A stretch of DNA of 10,807 bases from Pseudomonadales bacterium (GCA_021736745.1 JAIPFG010000078.1:1-10807), one strand, 5' to 3'; positions 1 to 6,969 are shown, numbered from the stretch's first letter. Program-made: numbers and translations. The notes: a model not told the origin generated them from the letters alone.

Positions 1-138
1 TCGATTGACGACTCCTTCGCCATGATCGATGTGCAGGCCAACCACTGCACCACCGGTCAGTTCAAAGGTCAGGTCGATCCCGCCCTTAACCCCGTCAGCA
101 AGTTCACTGTGCAGAACCTCAGGGCTACTGGCCGATAG
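1..138 (+). CDS. C-terminal end of an unidentified protein (partial)
   Basis: An open frame enters at base 1 and runs 45 codons to a TAG stop at 136-138. The visible tail contains one cysteine (in NHCTTG) and ends FTVQNLRATGR. I do not recognise the family. Support for this strand is indirect: the stop is followed 14 bases later by a perfect inverted repeat suited to ending a rightward transcript, and most third codon positions are C or G. That bias is much stronger than in the genes downstream and could reflect high expression or a different origin. The opposite strand is also open across these bases without a good start, so the strand is not certain. Confidence 0.45.
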   Translation, partial: SIDDSFAMIDVQANHCTTGQFKGQVDPALNPVSKFTVQNLRATGR

Positions 139-152
139 GTTTTCTTTCCAAG

Positions 153-189
153 TTAAGAGGCGCTACAGTTAAGTGCTAGCGCCTCTTAA
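153..189 (+). terminator. Perfect 13-bp inverted repeat, probable transcription terminator
   Basis: TTAAGAGGCGCTA (153-165) and TAGCGCCTCTTAA (177-189) are exact reverse complements around an 11-base loop. The hairpin lies 14 bases after the stop at 138 and before the promoter region of the next gene. No clean T-run follows on the plus strand (the sequence continues acttctgttg), so termination may be weak or the structure may protect a 3' end. The rest of 190-326 shows no gene. Confidence 0.6.
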
Positions 190-326
190 ACTTCTGTTGT
201 AAATACCTCCTTTATTATTAGGCTCAATTGGGAGCCAGTACCGGTATTAAAAAATTGGTCTACCCGCAATCGAACTAAGCCCATGTCTATAGTTCTAACG
301 GCCCATTAGAGCCGGAGGGAACGAAG

Positions 327-959
327 ATGAACTATTCACCCATCAGGTTGACACTGTACCGCTGGGCGGGTGCTTGGGGACCCTTTAAAGTCAATATTCC
401 TTGTGGAGAGTGTTCGCTGACACAGGATATTATTCGAGACACTATCGCCAATGAGTTATCCGGTATTGATATACAATTGGATATCCGTGATTGGTTGAGC
501 GAATGGTGGGTACCTCTGCGAAAGGGAGGTTGGCACGCACCAATCGTCATGTTGGAGGGGCGGGTGATAAGTCAGGGTAGAGCACTGAACAGGGGTGTTT
601 TATCTGAGGCGGTTATTGCCGCCTATGTGGCGCGCTCCCAAGTTTCTGGTAATCTGGTCTTTGGTAAAGAGACTTGCCCGCATTGTCGACGGGGTAAAGA
701 ATACCTCGATCAGGCGGGCATCGATTATCGCTATCATGATGTAGTGAAGGATCCACGTGCGCTCTATGAAATGCTGGGGCGCGTAAAACCAATGATTGGT
801 GCAAAAACTCCAGTGACTGTGCCACAGATATGGCTTAATGGCTATTATGTTGGCGGCGCAGAAGATCTTAGCAAAAGACTACAAATAGGGGTGGAACCGA
901 ATTATGATCGTGGTCAATGCTCTCTGTCCCCGCAAGATGGAGTGCAAAAAAAAAGATGA
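327..959 (+). CDS. Tandem thioredoxin-fold / glutaredoxin protein
   Basis: A 210-residue protein, predicted cytoplasmic with no signal peptide, that probably acts as a thiol-disulfide oxidoreductase. The C-terminal half (about 108-188) is a clear glutaredoxin: CPHC at 117-120, cis-proline motif TVPQ at 164-167, and the GGAEDL glutathione-site motif near 177. The N-terminal half (about 5-105) also looks thioredoxin-like, with a strand RLTLYRW, a CGEC pair at C26/C29, and a possible cis-Pro in HAPIV at 70-74; this half is far less certain. The start is supported by GGAGGG at 314-319, seven bases upstream. A membrane-anchored glutamate-synthase-like gene follows after 69 bases, so it could be a redox partner, but that is inference. 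The partner and substrate are unknown. The C-terminal tail (190-210) is polar and not conserved in ordinary glutaredoxins. Confidence 0.85.
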   Translation: MNYSPIRLTLYRWAGAWGPFKVNIPCGECSLTQDIIRDTIANELSGIDIQLDIRDWLSEWWVPLRKGGWHAPIVMLEGRVISQGRALNRGVLSEAVIAAYVARSQVSGNLVFGKETCPHCRRGKEYLDQAGIDYRYHDVVKDPRALYEMLGRVKPMIGAKTPVTVPQIWLNGYYVGGAEDLSKRLQIGVEPNYDRGQCSLSPQDGVQKKR

Positions 960-997
960 TTTGGGGCTTCCTTTAAAATCTAACATGCAGCTAACCA

Positions 998-1003
998 TAT
1001 AAT
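998..1003 (+). promoter_or_regulatory. Possible -10 element of the glutamate-synthase-like gene
   Basis: A consensus TATAAT lies 25 bases before the start at 1029. No good -35 hexamer sits at the right spacing; the region is AT-rich, with TTTAAA at 972-977. The gene may therefore have its own weak promoter as well as readthrough from the upstream redox gene. Confidence 0.3.
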
Positions 1004-1028
1004 TTATTAATCGGCCATAAGGTTTTAT

Positions 1029-2528
1029 ATGACAGAGGGTGTTGGTTTATTTGCTAATGTAATGGGCATTTTCGCCGGAATCTTTGTAGCGTTAATACTT
1101 TTCGCGCTGTTGGCGGTTGTGTTCGTGTATATCATTGATCGCACGCAAACCAAGCATGCGATTCGGCATAACTATCCCGTCGTGGGTAGATTCCGATATC
1201 TGTTTGAACATTTGGGCGAATTTTTTAGACAGTATTTTTTTGCGTTGGATCGAGAGGAAATGCCCTTCAATAGGGCGGAGCGTTCTTGGGCATACAGGGC
1301 AGCAAAGAACCTGGATACCACAGTGGCTTTTGGCTCGACCCGCAATTTAAATATTCCGGGAACCATCATTTTCGCTAATTGCGGTTATCCGACGCTTGAG
1401 GAGGATGCCGTCCCGGCGAAGGCGGTGACAATTGGAACAGATTGCTGCACACCCTACACGACAACCTCATTCTATAACATCTCCGGTATGAGCTTTGGTG
1501 CAATCTCAAAGCCGGCAGTCCTTGCGCTCTCAAAGGGCGCACGAATGGCTGGGTGCTGGATGAATACCGGTGAGGGAGGGTTATCACCTTATCATCTGGA
1601 AGGTGGTGCTGATCTTGTCTTTCAAATCGGTACCGCCAAATATGGGGTGCGTACACCGGATGGCAGATTGAGTGAAGATAAGCTTCGTGAGTTGGCGGCG
1701 CTTGATCAAGTTAAAATGTTTGAAATCAAAATGAGTCAAGGGGCCAAACCCGGTAAGGGTGGCATACTGCCTGGCGCAAAAGTGACTGAAGAGGTTTCCC
1801 GGATTCGCGGCATAGCCATCGCTGAAGACTCGATTAGTCCGAATAGGCATAGGGAAGTCACGGGCCCCGAAAGTCTGATAGATCTGATAAATCATGTCAG
1901 AGACATAACGGGGAAGCCCGTAGGTTTTAAAGCGGTGCTCAGCTCGGCCCAAGAGTTAGATGACCTGTTTGCGGCCATTATGAGAAGAGGCGTTGAGAGC
2001 GCCCCTGATTTTATTACGCTCGACAGTGCCGATGGCGGCTCCGGCGCGGCGCCGCAAAGTCTGATCGATTATATGGGACTACCCTTGAAAGAAAGCCTGC
2101 CGATGCTGGTAGATAAGCTTGAGGCATACCATTTGAGGGAAAGAATCAAAGTAATTGCTTCCGGTAAATTAATTACGCCATCAGGCGTGGCCTGGGCGCT
2201 CTGCATGGGGGCTGATTTTATTACCTCTGCCCGTGGTTTTATGTTCGCACTGGGTTGTATCCAAGCAATGCAGTGTAATAAAAATACCTGTCCAACAGGC
2301 GTGACAACACATGATAAGCGGCTGCAGCGAGGTCTTGATCCAGAGGATAAGGCAACGAGAGTGATGCATTATGCACTGAATATGGCGCATGAGGTGGGCA
2401 CAATTGCCCATTCCTGTGGAGTAAACGAGCCGCGCCAGCTGACACGGGATCATGCGCGGGTAGTTGGTGATAATGGGTTGTCAGTTCCCCTAAGTGTGAT
2501 CTATCCTGATGTGAAAACTATGGGATGA
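1029..2528 (+). CDS. Membrane-anchored FMN-binding glutamate-synthase-family protein
   Basis: A 499-residue member of the FMN-binding glutamate synthase domain family (GltB central/FMN region, COG0069 type). Residues about 8-36 form one hydrophobic membrane segment; the rest should be cytoplasmic. Diagnostic motifs are GKGGILPGAKV at 242-252, SPNRHREV at 270-277, the flavin/phosphate-site stretch DSADGGSGAAP at 332-342, IASGK at 376-380, and GFMFALGC ending at C410. The cysteines C410, C416 and C421 (C-x5-C-x4-CPTGV) reproduce the [3Fe-4S] ligands of GltB. It lacks the N-terminal glutaminase domain and the C-terminal GXGXG beta-helix domain, so it cannot be a complete GltB. The true substrate of these short, membrane-bound homologues is not known to me. 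TAAGG at 1018-1022 serves as the ribosome site. It converges on the next gene with a 16-base gap and no visible terminator. Confidence 0.9.
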   Translation: MTEGVGLFANVMGIFAGIFVALILFALLAVVFVYIIDRTQTKHAIRHNYPVVGRFRYLFEHLGEFFRQYFFALDREEMPFNRAERSWAYRAAKNLDTTVAFGSTRNLNIPGTIIFANCGYPTLEEDAVPAKAVTIGTDCCTPYTTTSFYNISGMSFGAISKPAVLALSKGARMAGCWMNTGEGGLSPYHLEGGADLVFQIGTAKYGVRTPDGRLSEDKLRELAALDQVKMFEIKMSQGAKPGKGGILPGAKVTEEVSRIRGIAIAEDSISPNRHREVTGPESLIDLINHVRDITGKPVGFKAVLSSAQELDDLFAAIMRRGVESAPDFITLDSADGGSGAAPQSLIDYMGLPLKESLPMLVDKLEAYHLRERIKVIASGKLITPSGVAWALCMGADFITSARGFMFALGCIQAMQCNKNTCPTGVTTHDKRLQRGLDPEDKATRVMHYALNMAHEVGTIAHSCGVNEPRQLTRDHARVVGDNGLSVPLSVIYPDVKTMG

Positions 2529-2544
2529 AATCAGTGGGCTTTCC

Positions 2545-2922
2545 TCAATCTTCCTGATCCGTTTTCCGGCGGCCTCTATTTTTTCTTCTATCCGGCAGTA
2601 TCGAAGAGGTTCTGCGTACCGAGCGCCTTTCGCCTTGTTTACGGCGATGGTCTTTGCGTTGATCCGCTCCCGGCATCAATTCGATATGGCTAACACCGCC
2701 CGCTTGGGTGATCGCCTGTTGGTACTTGTCGGCGTCTGACTTGAAGAGCTTATCTTTTATTACAATCTTCCTTCCTGAAAACATCCGCTTCAGTTTAGTA
2801 AAGTGTTCCTGCCGTCTCGGATCCAGTTTAAAAAGTTTTGCCATGTTGATTTTGACTTGATGCTGGTCAGTATCGGTGATTATTTGTCCCATGAATATCA
2901 CGCGATAGACGTCTGTTTTCAT
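2545..2922 (-). CDS. Small protein with conserved N-terminal domain and arginine-rich tail
   Basis: A 125-residue protein of unknown function. Residues 4-82 form a compact alpha/beta domain (VYRVIFMGQI, then AKLFKL, MFSGRKIVIKDKL, and AITQAGGVSHIEL). From memory, this resembles a short cytoplasmic domain found at the N-terminus of several proteobacterial membrane proteins, where the LFSGR-IVIK motif recurs. Here no membrane segment follows. Instead residues 88-121 are very basic, with several RR pairs and DRR or GRR repeats, suggesting binding to nucleic acid or acidic lipid. The start ATG (2920-2922) has only a weak ribosome site. The gene is divergent from argS, sharing a 164-base region with it, and converges with the glutamate-synthase-like gene. 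Its codon use looks like its neighbours. Confidence 0.75.
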   Translation of the reverse strand: MKTDVYRVIFMGQIITDTDQHQVKINMAKLFKLDPRRQEHFTKLKRMFSGRKIVIKDKLFKSDADKYQQAITQAGGVSHIELMPGADQRKDHRRKQGERRSVRRTSSILPDRRKNRGRRKTDQED

Positions 2923-3002
2923 AGATGATATCTCTGCAATGAGGGGTTTTGAGGCAATATAGCAAAAGTATCAGAAAGACGCATTCTCCTGGCAAGGCTT
3001 CA

Positions 3003-3031
3003 TTTAATAAATTATCGGCTTCGGCTATACT
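3003..3031 (+). promoter_or_regulatory. Possible argS promoter
   Basis: TATACT at 3026-3031 is a good -10 hexamer with a weak TTTAAT (3003-3008) 17 bases upstream. It would give a leader of roughly 50 bases to the argS start at 3087. It lies in the divergent region between argS and the leftward small gene. This is a motif reading only. Confidence 0.3.
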
Positions 3032-3086
3032 ACGCCGCCCTGTTGGGGGCTCTTTGGTTTTCAAATTATTGGTTGCTAACGAACAC

Positions 3087-4829
3087 ATGAATATAAAAGA
3101 ATATCTATCGAAACAGGTTAGGCAAGCGATGAACGAGGCGGGACTTCCGTTGGGAAGTGACGTGTTGTTAACACAAAGTACGCGGCCTGAGTTCGGACAT
3201 TATCAGGCAAATGGTGCTTTGCCGGCTGCGAAAAAAATGAAAACCAATCCGCGAGAATTGGCGGAGGCTATTGTAAAGCAACTGAATCTTGAAAATATTG
3301 CTGAAAAAATCGAAATCGCCGGGCCGGGTTTCATCAATATTTTTTTAGCGCCTGACTGGCTGGCCAGTCAATGTGAAAATGCCATAAAAGACAGCCATTT
3401 GGGCGTCTCTCGCCACTCTACCCCAGCAACTGTGGTGGTGGACTATTCGGCACCGAATTTAGCGAAGGAAATGCATGTAGGACACTTGCGCGGAACGATC
3501 ATTGGTGACGCAGTGGTTCGGGTGTTGGAGTTCATGGGAGATAGGGTGATTCGCCAAAATCATATGGGAGATTGGGGTACGCAATTTGGCATGCTAATCG
3601 CTCATTTGGAGGATCGCTTATCCGCCGAACAGGCCTTGGCGGAAGTGGCGCTTGATGATCTGGAGGCATTCTATCGGGAGGCGAAAGTTCGATTTGATGA
3701 TGATCCTGAATTTGCTTCGCGTGCCCGGGAGTATGTGGTAAAGCTTCAGGCTGGCGATACGCATTGCTTGAGGCTTTGGCAGAAATTTATTGATATTTCG
3801 ATCAAGCATAGTGAAGCCATTTATGACAAATTGAAAGTGACGTTGCTGCATGCGCATATTATGCCAGAAAGCGCCTATAACAATGACTTGCCGAAGTTGG
3901 TGGCAGAGTTAAGAAAACAGGGTTTGGCGATAACGGATCAAGGCGCGGAGGTGGTGTTCCTTGATGAGTTTGCTGACAAGGAAGGGAAACCTTCTCCGGT
4001 GATCGTACAAAAGTCTGATGGAGGTTACCTTTATGCGACATCCGATTTGGCTGCCTTGCGTTATCGCAACGAGACTTTAAAAGCAGATCGGGTTCTTTAT
4101 TTTGTCGATGCAAGGCAATCGCTTCATTTACAGCAAGTGTTTACGGTGGCCCGTAAAGCGGGCTGGGTTCGTGATGAAGTATCGCTGGAACATCTGGCTT
4201 TTGGCACCATGATGGGAGAGGACGGTAAGCCCTTTAAAACACGTACTGGAGGTACTGTTAAGTTAGCTGAATTACTGGATGAAGCGGTTCAGCGGGCGGA
4301 TCGTCTTGTGGTTGAGAAAAATCAGGGATTAAGCCCCGAAGAAAGGCAGGAAATTGCAAAAAAGGTGGGTATCGGTGCGGTAAAATATGCTGATTTATCG
4401 AAACACCGTACCAGTGATTATATGTTTAATTGGGATAGTATGCTTAGCTTCGAAGGCAATACCGCTCCCTATCTGCAATATGCTTATACGCGGATTCAAA
4501 GCATCTTCCGCAAGGCGGGAATTAACGGAGAGCTTCCACCGGGAAGAATTACCCTTAACGAAGAGCATGAGATCAATCTGGCGCTCAAGCTGCTCCGGTT
4601 TTCAGAAACAATTGAACAGGTTGCAGCGGAATGCACTCCTCACCAACTCTGTAGCTATCTTTACGAATTAGCCAGTTTAACAATGAGCTTCTATGAGAAT
4701 TGTCCGATTTTGAAACAAGATATTTCACCTGAAATACGAACAGGAAGGCTGCGCTTGTGTCAGCTAGCGGCACGAACATTGAGAACCGGTTTAGATCTTT
4801 TAGGCATTGATGTTATGGACAAAATGTAG
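3087..4829 (+). CDS. argS: Arginyl-tRNA synthetase
   Basis: A cytoplasmic class I aminoacyl-tRNA synthetase that charges tRNA-Arg with arginine using ATP. The 580-residue product matches the family length (E. coli 577) and aligns from the first residues (MNIKEYLSKQVRQAM). The N-terminal tRNA-recognition domain covers about 1-110. The catalytic core has VVDYSAPNLAKEMHVGHLRGT with the HIGH-type signature HVGH at 130-133, and later GEDGKPFKTRTGGTVKL in place of the KMSKS loop, as is usual for ArgRS. The C-terminal helical anticodon-binding domain begins near the APYLQYAYTRIQS stretch, and the protein ends LGIDVMDKM. The frame stays open 46 codons upstream to an ATG at 2949, but that extension matches nothing in ArgRS, so 3087 is preferred although its ribosome site is weak. 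The stop is TAG. Confidence 0.97.
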   Translation: MNIKEYLSKQVRQAMNEAGLPLGSDVLLTQSTRPEFGHYQANGALPAAKKMKTNPRELAEAIVKQLNLENIAEKIEIAGPGFINIFLAPDWLASQCENAIKDSHLGVSRHSTPATVVVDYSAPNLAKEMHVGHLRGTIIGDAVVRVLEFMGDRVIRQNHMGDWGTQFGMLIAHLEDRLSAEQALAEVALDDLEAFYREAKVRFDDDPEFASRAREYVVKLQAGDTHCLRLWQKFIDISIKHSEAIYDKLKVTLLHAHIMPESAYNNDLPKLVAELRKQGLAITDQGAEVVFLDEFADKEGKPSPVIVQKSDGGYLYATSDLAALRYRNETLKADRVLYFVDARQSLHLQQVFTVARKAGWVRDEVSLEHLAFGTMMGEDGKPFKTRTGGTVKLAELLDEAVQRADRLVVEKNQGLSPEERQEIAKKVGIGAVKYADLSKHRTSDYMFNWDSMLSFEGNTAPYLQYAYTRIQSIFRKAGINGELPPGRITLNEEHEINLALKLLRFSETIEQVAAECTPHQLCSYLYELASLTMSFYENCPILKQDISPEIRTGRLRLCQLAARTLRTGLDLLGIDVMDKM

Positions 4830-4909
4830 CTTGCCTGCATTACTGAACAAAAAATAGGTAAAAAAATTCTCCGACTGTCTCTTTTTTGGTCTTTACCGGC
4901 TACTGAAAC

Positions 4910-4974
4910 TATAGAATACCCCCAATAACCTGTGGTGCCTCTATGGCTTAGGGTATTTTGGTGGTAATTCTATA
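4910..4974. repeat. Imperfect inverted repeat / stem-loop between argS and nirS
   Basis: TATAGAAT (4910-4917) is exactly complementary to ATTCTATA (4967-4974). Inside it the pairing continues with a one-base bulge and one mismatch: ACC/GGT, CCAA/TTGG, TA/TA and CC/GG, down to about 4930 and 4952. About 19 pairs enclose a loop of about 21 bases. It could end argS transcripts, encode a small structured RNA or be a remnant repeat unit; no T-run follows. The bases between 4830 and 4909 show only A- and T-runs and no gene. Confidence 0.45.
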
Positions 4975-5019
4975 ACTATCTGTTTTTAAATATAAAAATA
5001 GGTTTTTATTACTTACCTC

Positions 5020-5046
5020 TTAAGTGGTATCTGGCCATTTAAGTGG
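5020..5046. repeat. Direct repeat TTAAGTGG x2 upstream of the nirS promoter
   Basis: TTAAGTGG occurs at 5020-5027 and again at 5039-5046, a 19-base period of nearly two helical turns. The two copies lie 21-47 bases upstream of the FNR-type box, where a second activator might bind. No named regulator consensus was matched, so a binding role is inferred only from position. Confidence 0.35.
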
Positions 5047-5066
5047 AAGTTTTCCGCCAACAACTC

Positions 5067-5080
5067 TTGATCTCGATCAA
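5067..5080. promoter_or_regulatory. FNR/Dnr-type binding site upstream of nirS
   Basis: TTGATCTCGATCAA is a perfect match to the TTGAT-N4-ATCAA consensus bound by FNR, ANR, DNR and NNR regulators. Its centre (5073.5) lies about 41.5 bases before the start site expected from the -10 at 5102-5107, the spacing of a class II CRP/FNR activated promoter. This implies that nirS is induced when oxygen is low, and probably in response to nitric oxide if a Dnr/Nnr protein is the regulator. Which paralogue binds cannot be told from the site. Confidence 0.88.
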
Positions 5081-5101
5081 TTTGCTCCTCGCACTAATTA
5101 C

Positions 5102-5107
5102 TATAGT
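5102..5107 (+). promoter_or_regulatory. nirS promoter -10 element
   Basis: TATAGT lies 21 bases after the end of the FNR-type box, with no -35 hexamer in between, as expected when the activator replaces the -35 contact. Transcription should start near 5114-5115, leaving a leader of about 116 bases before nirS. Confidence 0.6.
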
Positions 5108-5157
5108 TGCAAACAGTTATTTGACGCTGAAATGAGCGAAGATAATTAAGAAGAACA

Positions 5158-5202
5158 GGCTTTTACTTAATTTACCTGGGGTAAAAAGAAGTAGTGAAAG
5201 CC
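5158..5202 (+). promoter_or_regulatory. Long hairpin in the nirS 5' leader
   Basis: GGCTTT (5158-5163) pairs with AAAGCC (5197-5202). A T-G wobble and ACT/AGT extend the stem. After an internal loop, TTTACC (5171-5176) pairs with GGTAAA (5180-5185) around a three-base loop. The structure sits inside the predicted leader and leaves the ribosome site AAAGGAG (5218-5224) free. It may stabilise the mRNA or respond to a factor. It lacks a T-run, so it is not an evident attenuator. Confidence 0.5.
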
Positions 5203-5230
5203 GATTTCTACTAAACCAAAGGAGATCATC

Positions 5231-6865
5231 ATGAAACGCTCTAAACTAGCCCTGTCAGCCGTAGCGCTGACGCTCGGCTTAGGTGTGGGGAGTGCTGTTC
5301 AGGCGGCAGCGAATACGGCACCTACGCTAACTCCCGAAGAATTTGAAAAAGCAAAGTCAATGTACTTCCAGCGTTGTGCGGGATGTCATGGTGTTTTGCG
5401 CAAAGGAGCAACTGGTAAAAGTCTATTGCCTGAAGTGACATTGGAAAAAGGCACGCAGCGTCTCAGCCGCATTATTGAGCTGGGTACTGAAGGTGGTATG
5501 AATAACTTCGATGATATCTTTAGCAAGGCGGAGATTGACCTGCTGGCTAAATATATTCAGTTCGAGCCGCCAGTTCCGCCGGAAATGCCGCTGGCCTTGA
5601 TGAAAGAACGTCATAAGGTTTACACGGAACCTAAAGACTATCCGGCGAAACCCTTGCATGGCCGCAACTGGGAAAATTTCTTTGTCGTGATTGAGCGCGA
5701 TGCCGGTAAGGTTGCGATCGTCGATGGCGATACCTATGAAGTGGTTGATCATATTGATACTGGTTATGCGGTTCACGTGATCAAGGGAACCGAGCATCAC
5801 AACACACAACATCCTGAGAAGGATGTGGTGGGGCGTTTCTGGTATACCCAGGGCCGTGATGGCAAAATGACCAAAATCGATTTGTGGCAAAAGCCCGGCA
5901 GCATGCTGGTGGCTGAAACACAAATGGCCTATGATGCACGCGACGTAGCGGTATCTGGCGACGGTAAATACGTCATTGGTGGTGGTTACTGGCCGCCTCA
6001 CTTCGTGATTTTGGACGCTAAAACCATGGAGCCTTTGAAAGTTGTTTCTACTCGCGGTATTGATGTTGATGGCAATTATGTCAACGAAGCGCGGGTAGCG
6101 GCAATCTACACTACGCCGAATGAGCCAACCTTCCTGGTTGCAGTTAAGGAATTGGGCCAAATGTGGCAGGTCGATTACAGCGATTTGGATAACCTGCGTA
6201 TCGAGCAGATTAATTCCGCCAAGTTCCTGCACGACGGCTTCTTTGATCCAACTGGGCGTTACTTCCAAATTGCGGCAAACGCGTCTGACAAAATGGTAGT
6301 GGTAGATACCAAAGAGCGTAAGCTAGAAGCGATGATTGATACCGATGCTAAGCCACACCCTGGCCCTGGTGCTAACTGGAATGATCCTAAGTGTGGACCT
6401 GTAGCGGGTACTACCCACCTGGGTGTTGGCCTTGTCTCCGTTTGGGGTAATGATCCGATCAACCATAAAGACCAAGCTTGGAAGCTCTGTTACGAAGTTG
6501 AAACTGATGGCGCTGGTGTGTTTATCCGTACCCATCCAACTTCACAATATGTATGGGCGGATCAAACCAAGCATCCTGAACCTGAAGTACAGCAAAGTGT
6601 GCAGGTTTTCGATAAGAAAACACGCAAGATTGTGAAAACAATTCGAGTGACTCAGGAGGAAGGTAAAGCGGCAGTTCATATGGAATTCAACCAAGACGGT
6701 ACTGAGGTTTGGGTTTCTGTTTGGAACCGTAAAGATGCCAGTAACCCTACTGGTGAAATCGTAGTCTATGATGCTAAAACTCTTAAAGAGAAAAAACGCA
6801 TCAAAGGTTTGACTACACCAACAGGCAAGTTCAACGTCCATAACCGGATCAATCATGTAACCTAA
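5231..6865 (+). CDS. nirS: Cytochrome cd1 nitrite reductase (NO-forming)
   Basis: A periplasmic enzyme that reduces nitrite to nitric oxide, the key step of denitrification. The 544-residue precursor has a Sec signal peptide (KRSK, hydrophobic core, cleavage after VQA near 25). A cytochrome c domain (about 35-115) binds heme c through CAGCH (C49, C52, H53) within the hallmark YFQRCAGCHGVLRKGATGK. The d1 propeller (about 140-544) retains DTGYAVH with the d1 ligand H182, and both catalytic histidines, H334 in FLHDG and H376 in PHPGPGAN, with the 42-residue spacing of the P. aeruginosa enzyme. The C-terminus (TPTGKFNVHN) is also typical. These features favour NirS over the related NirN and NirF. 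Relative to my memory of P. aeruginosa NirS it lacks the long N-terminal arm and has about 11 extra, His-rich residues after H182. AAAGGAG supports the start. A terminator follows it. Confidence 0.96.
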   Translation: MKRSKLALSAVALTLGLGVGSAVQAAANTAPTLTPEEFEKAKSMYFQRCAGCHGVLRKGATGKSLLPEVTLEKGTQRLSRIIELGTEGGMNNFDDIFSKAEIDLLAKYIQFEPPVPPEMPLALMKERHKVYTEPKDYPAKPLHGRNWENFFVVIERDAGKVAIVDGDTYEVVDHIDTGYAVHVIKGTEHHNTQHPEKDVVGRFWYTQGRDGKMTKIDLWQKPGSMLVAETQMAYDARDVAVSGDGKYVIGGGYWPPHFVILDAKTMEPLKVVSTRGIDVDGNYVNEARVAAIYTTPNEPTFLVAVKELGQMWQVDYSDLDNLRIEQINSAKFLHDGFFDPTGRYFQIAANASDKMVVVDTKERKLEAMIDTDAKPHPGPGANWNDPKCGPVAGTTHLGVGLVSVWGNDPINHKDQAWKLCYEVETDGAGVFIRTHPTSQYVWADQTKHPEPEVQQSVQVFDKKTRKIVKTIRVTQEEGKAAVHMEFNQDGTEVWVSVWNRKDASNPTGEIVVYDAKTLKEKKRIKGLTTPTGKFNVHNRINHVT

Positions 6866-6885
6866 GCTATGTCGAGGTAGCCGTT

Positions 6886-6920
6886 AAATGGCGAGATGGG
6901 ACACCCATCTCGCCATTTTT
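6886..6920 (+). terminator. Strong intrinsic terminator after nirS
   Basis: AAATGGCGAGATGGG (6886-6900) pairs perfectly over 15 bases with CCCATCTCGCCATTT (6904-6918), with a loop of only three bases, and the T-run extends to 6920. It starts 20 bases after the nirS stop codon. It should end most nirS transcripts, so the next gene would need partial readthrough or its own promoter. Confidence 0.92.
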
Positions 6921-6969
6921 AACCCGACAATGAACTTATTATTTTCTTCTTTCCTGGGGAGTCCCTGCG

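Noticed and set aside
245..300. tRNA-like 3' end on the minus strand (GTTCGATTGC ... ACCA followed by a T-run)
   Set aside because: The T-stem does not pair, and no acceptor or anticodon arm can be built. It is not a tRNA gene, and no matching attachment-site repeat was seen.
2949..3086. 46-codon in-frame N-terminal extension of argS
   Set aside because: It has no match to ArgRS N-termini and no ribosome site, and it overlaps the likely promoter. The ATG at 3087 begins exactly where E. coli ArgRS begins.
5423..6268. Leftward 281-codon open frame opposite nirS
   Set aside because: It lies entirely within a clearly identified nirS. It is a compositional shadow without recognisable domains.
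5231..6865. NirN or NirF rather than NirS
   Set aside because: The YFQRCAGCHGVLRKGATGK heme c signature, both catalytic histidines at NirS spacing and the C-terminal TPTGKFNV all fit NirS.
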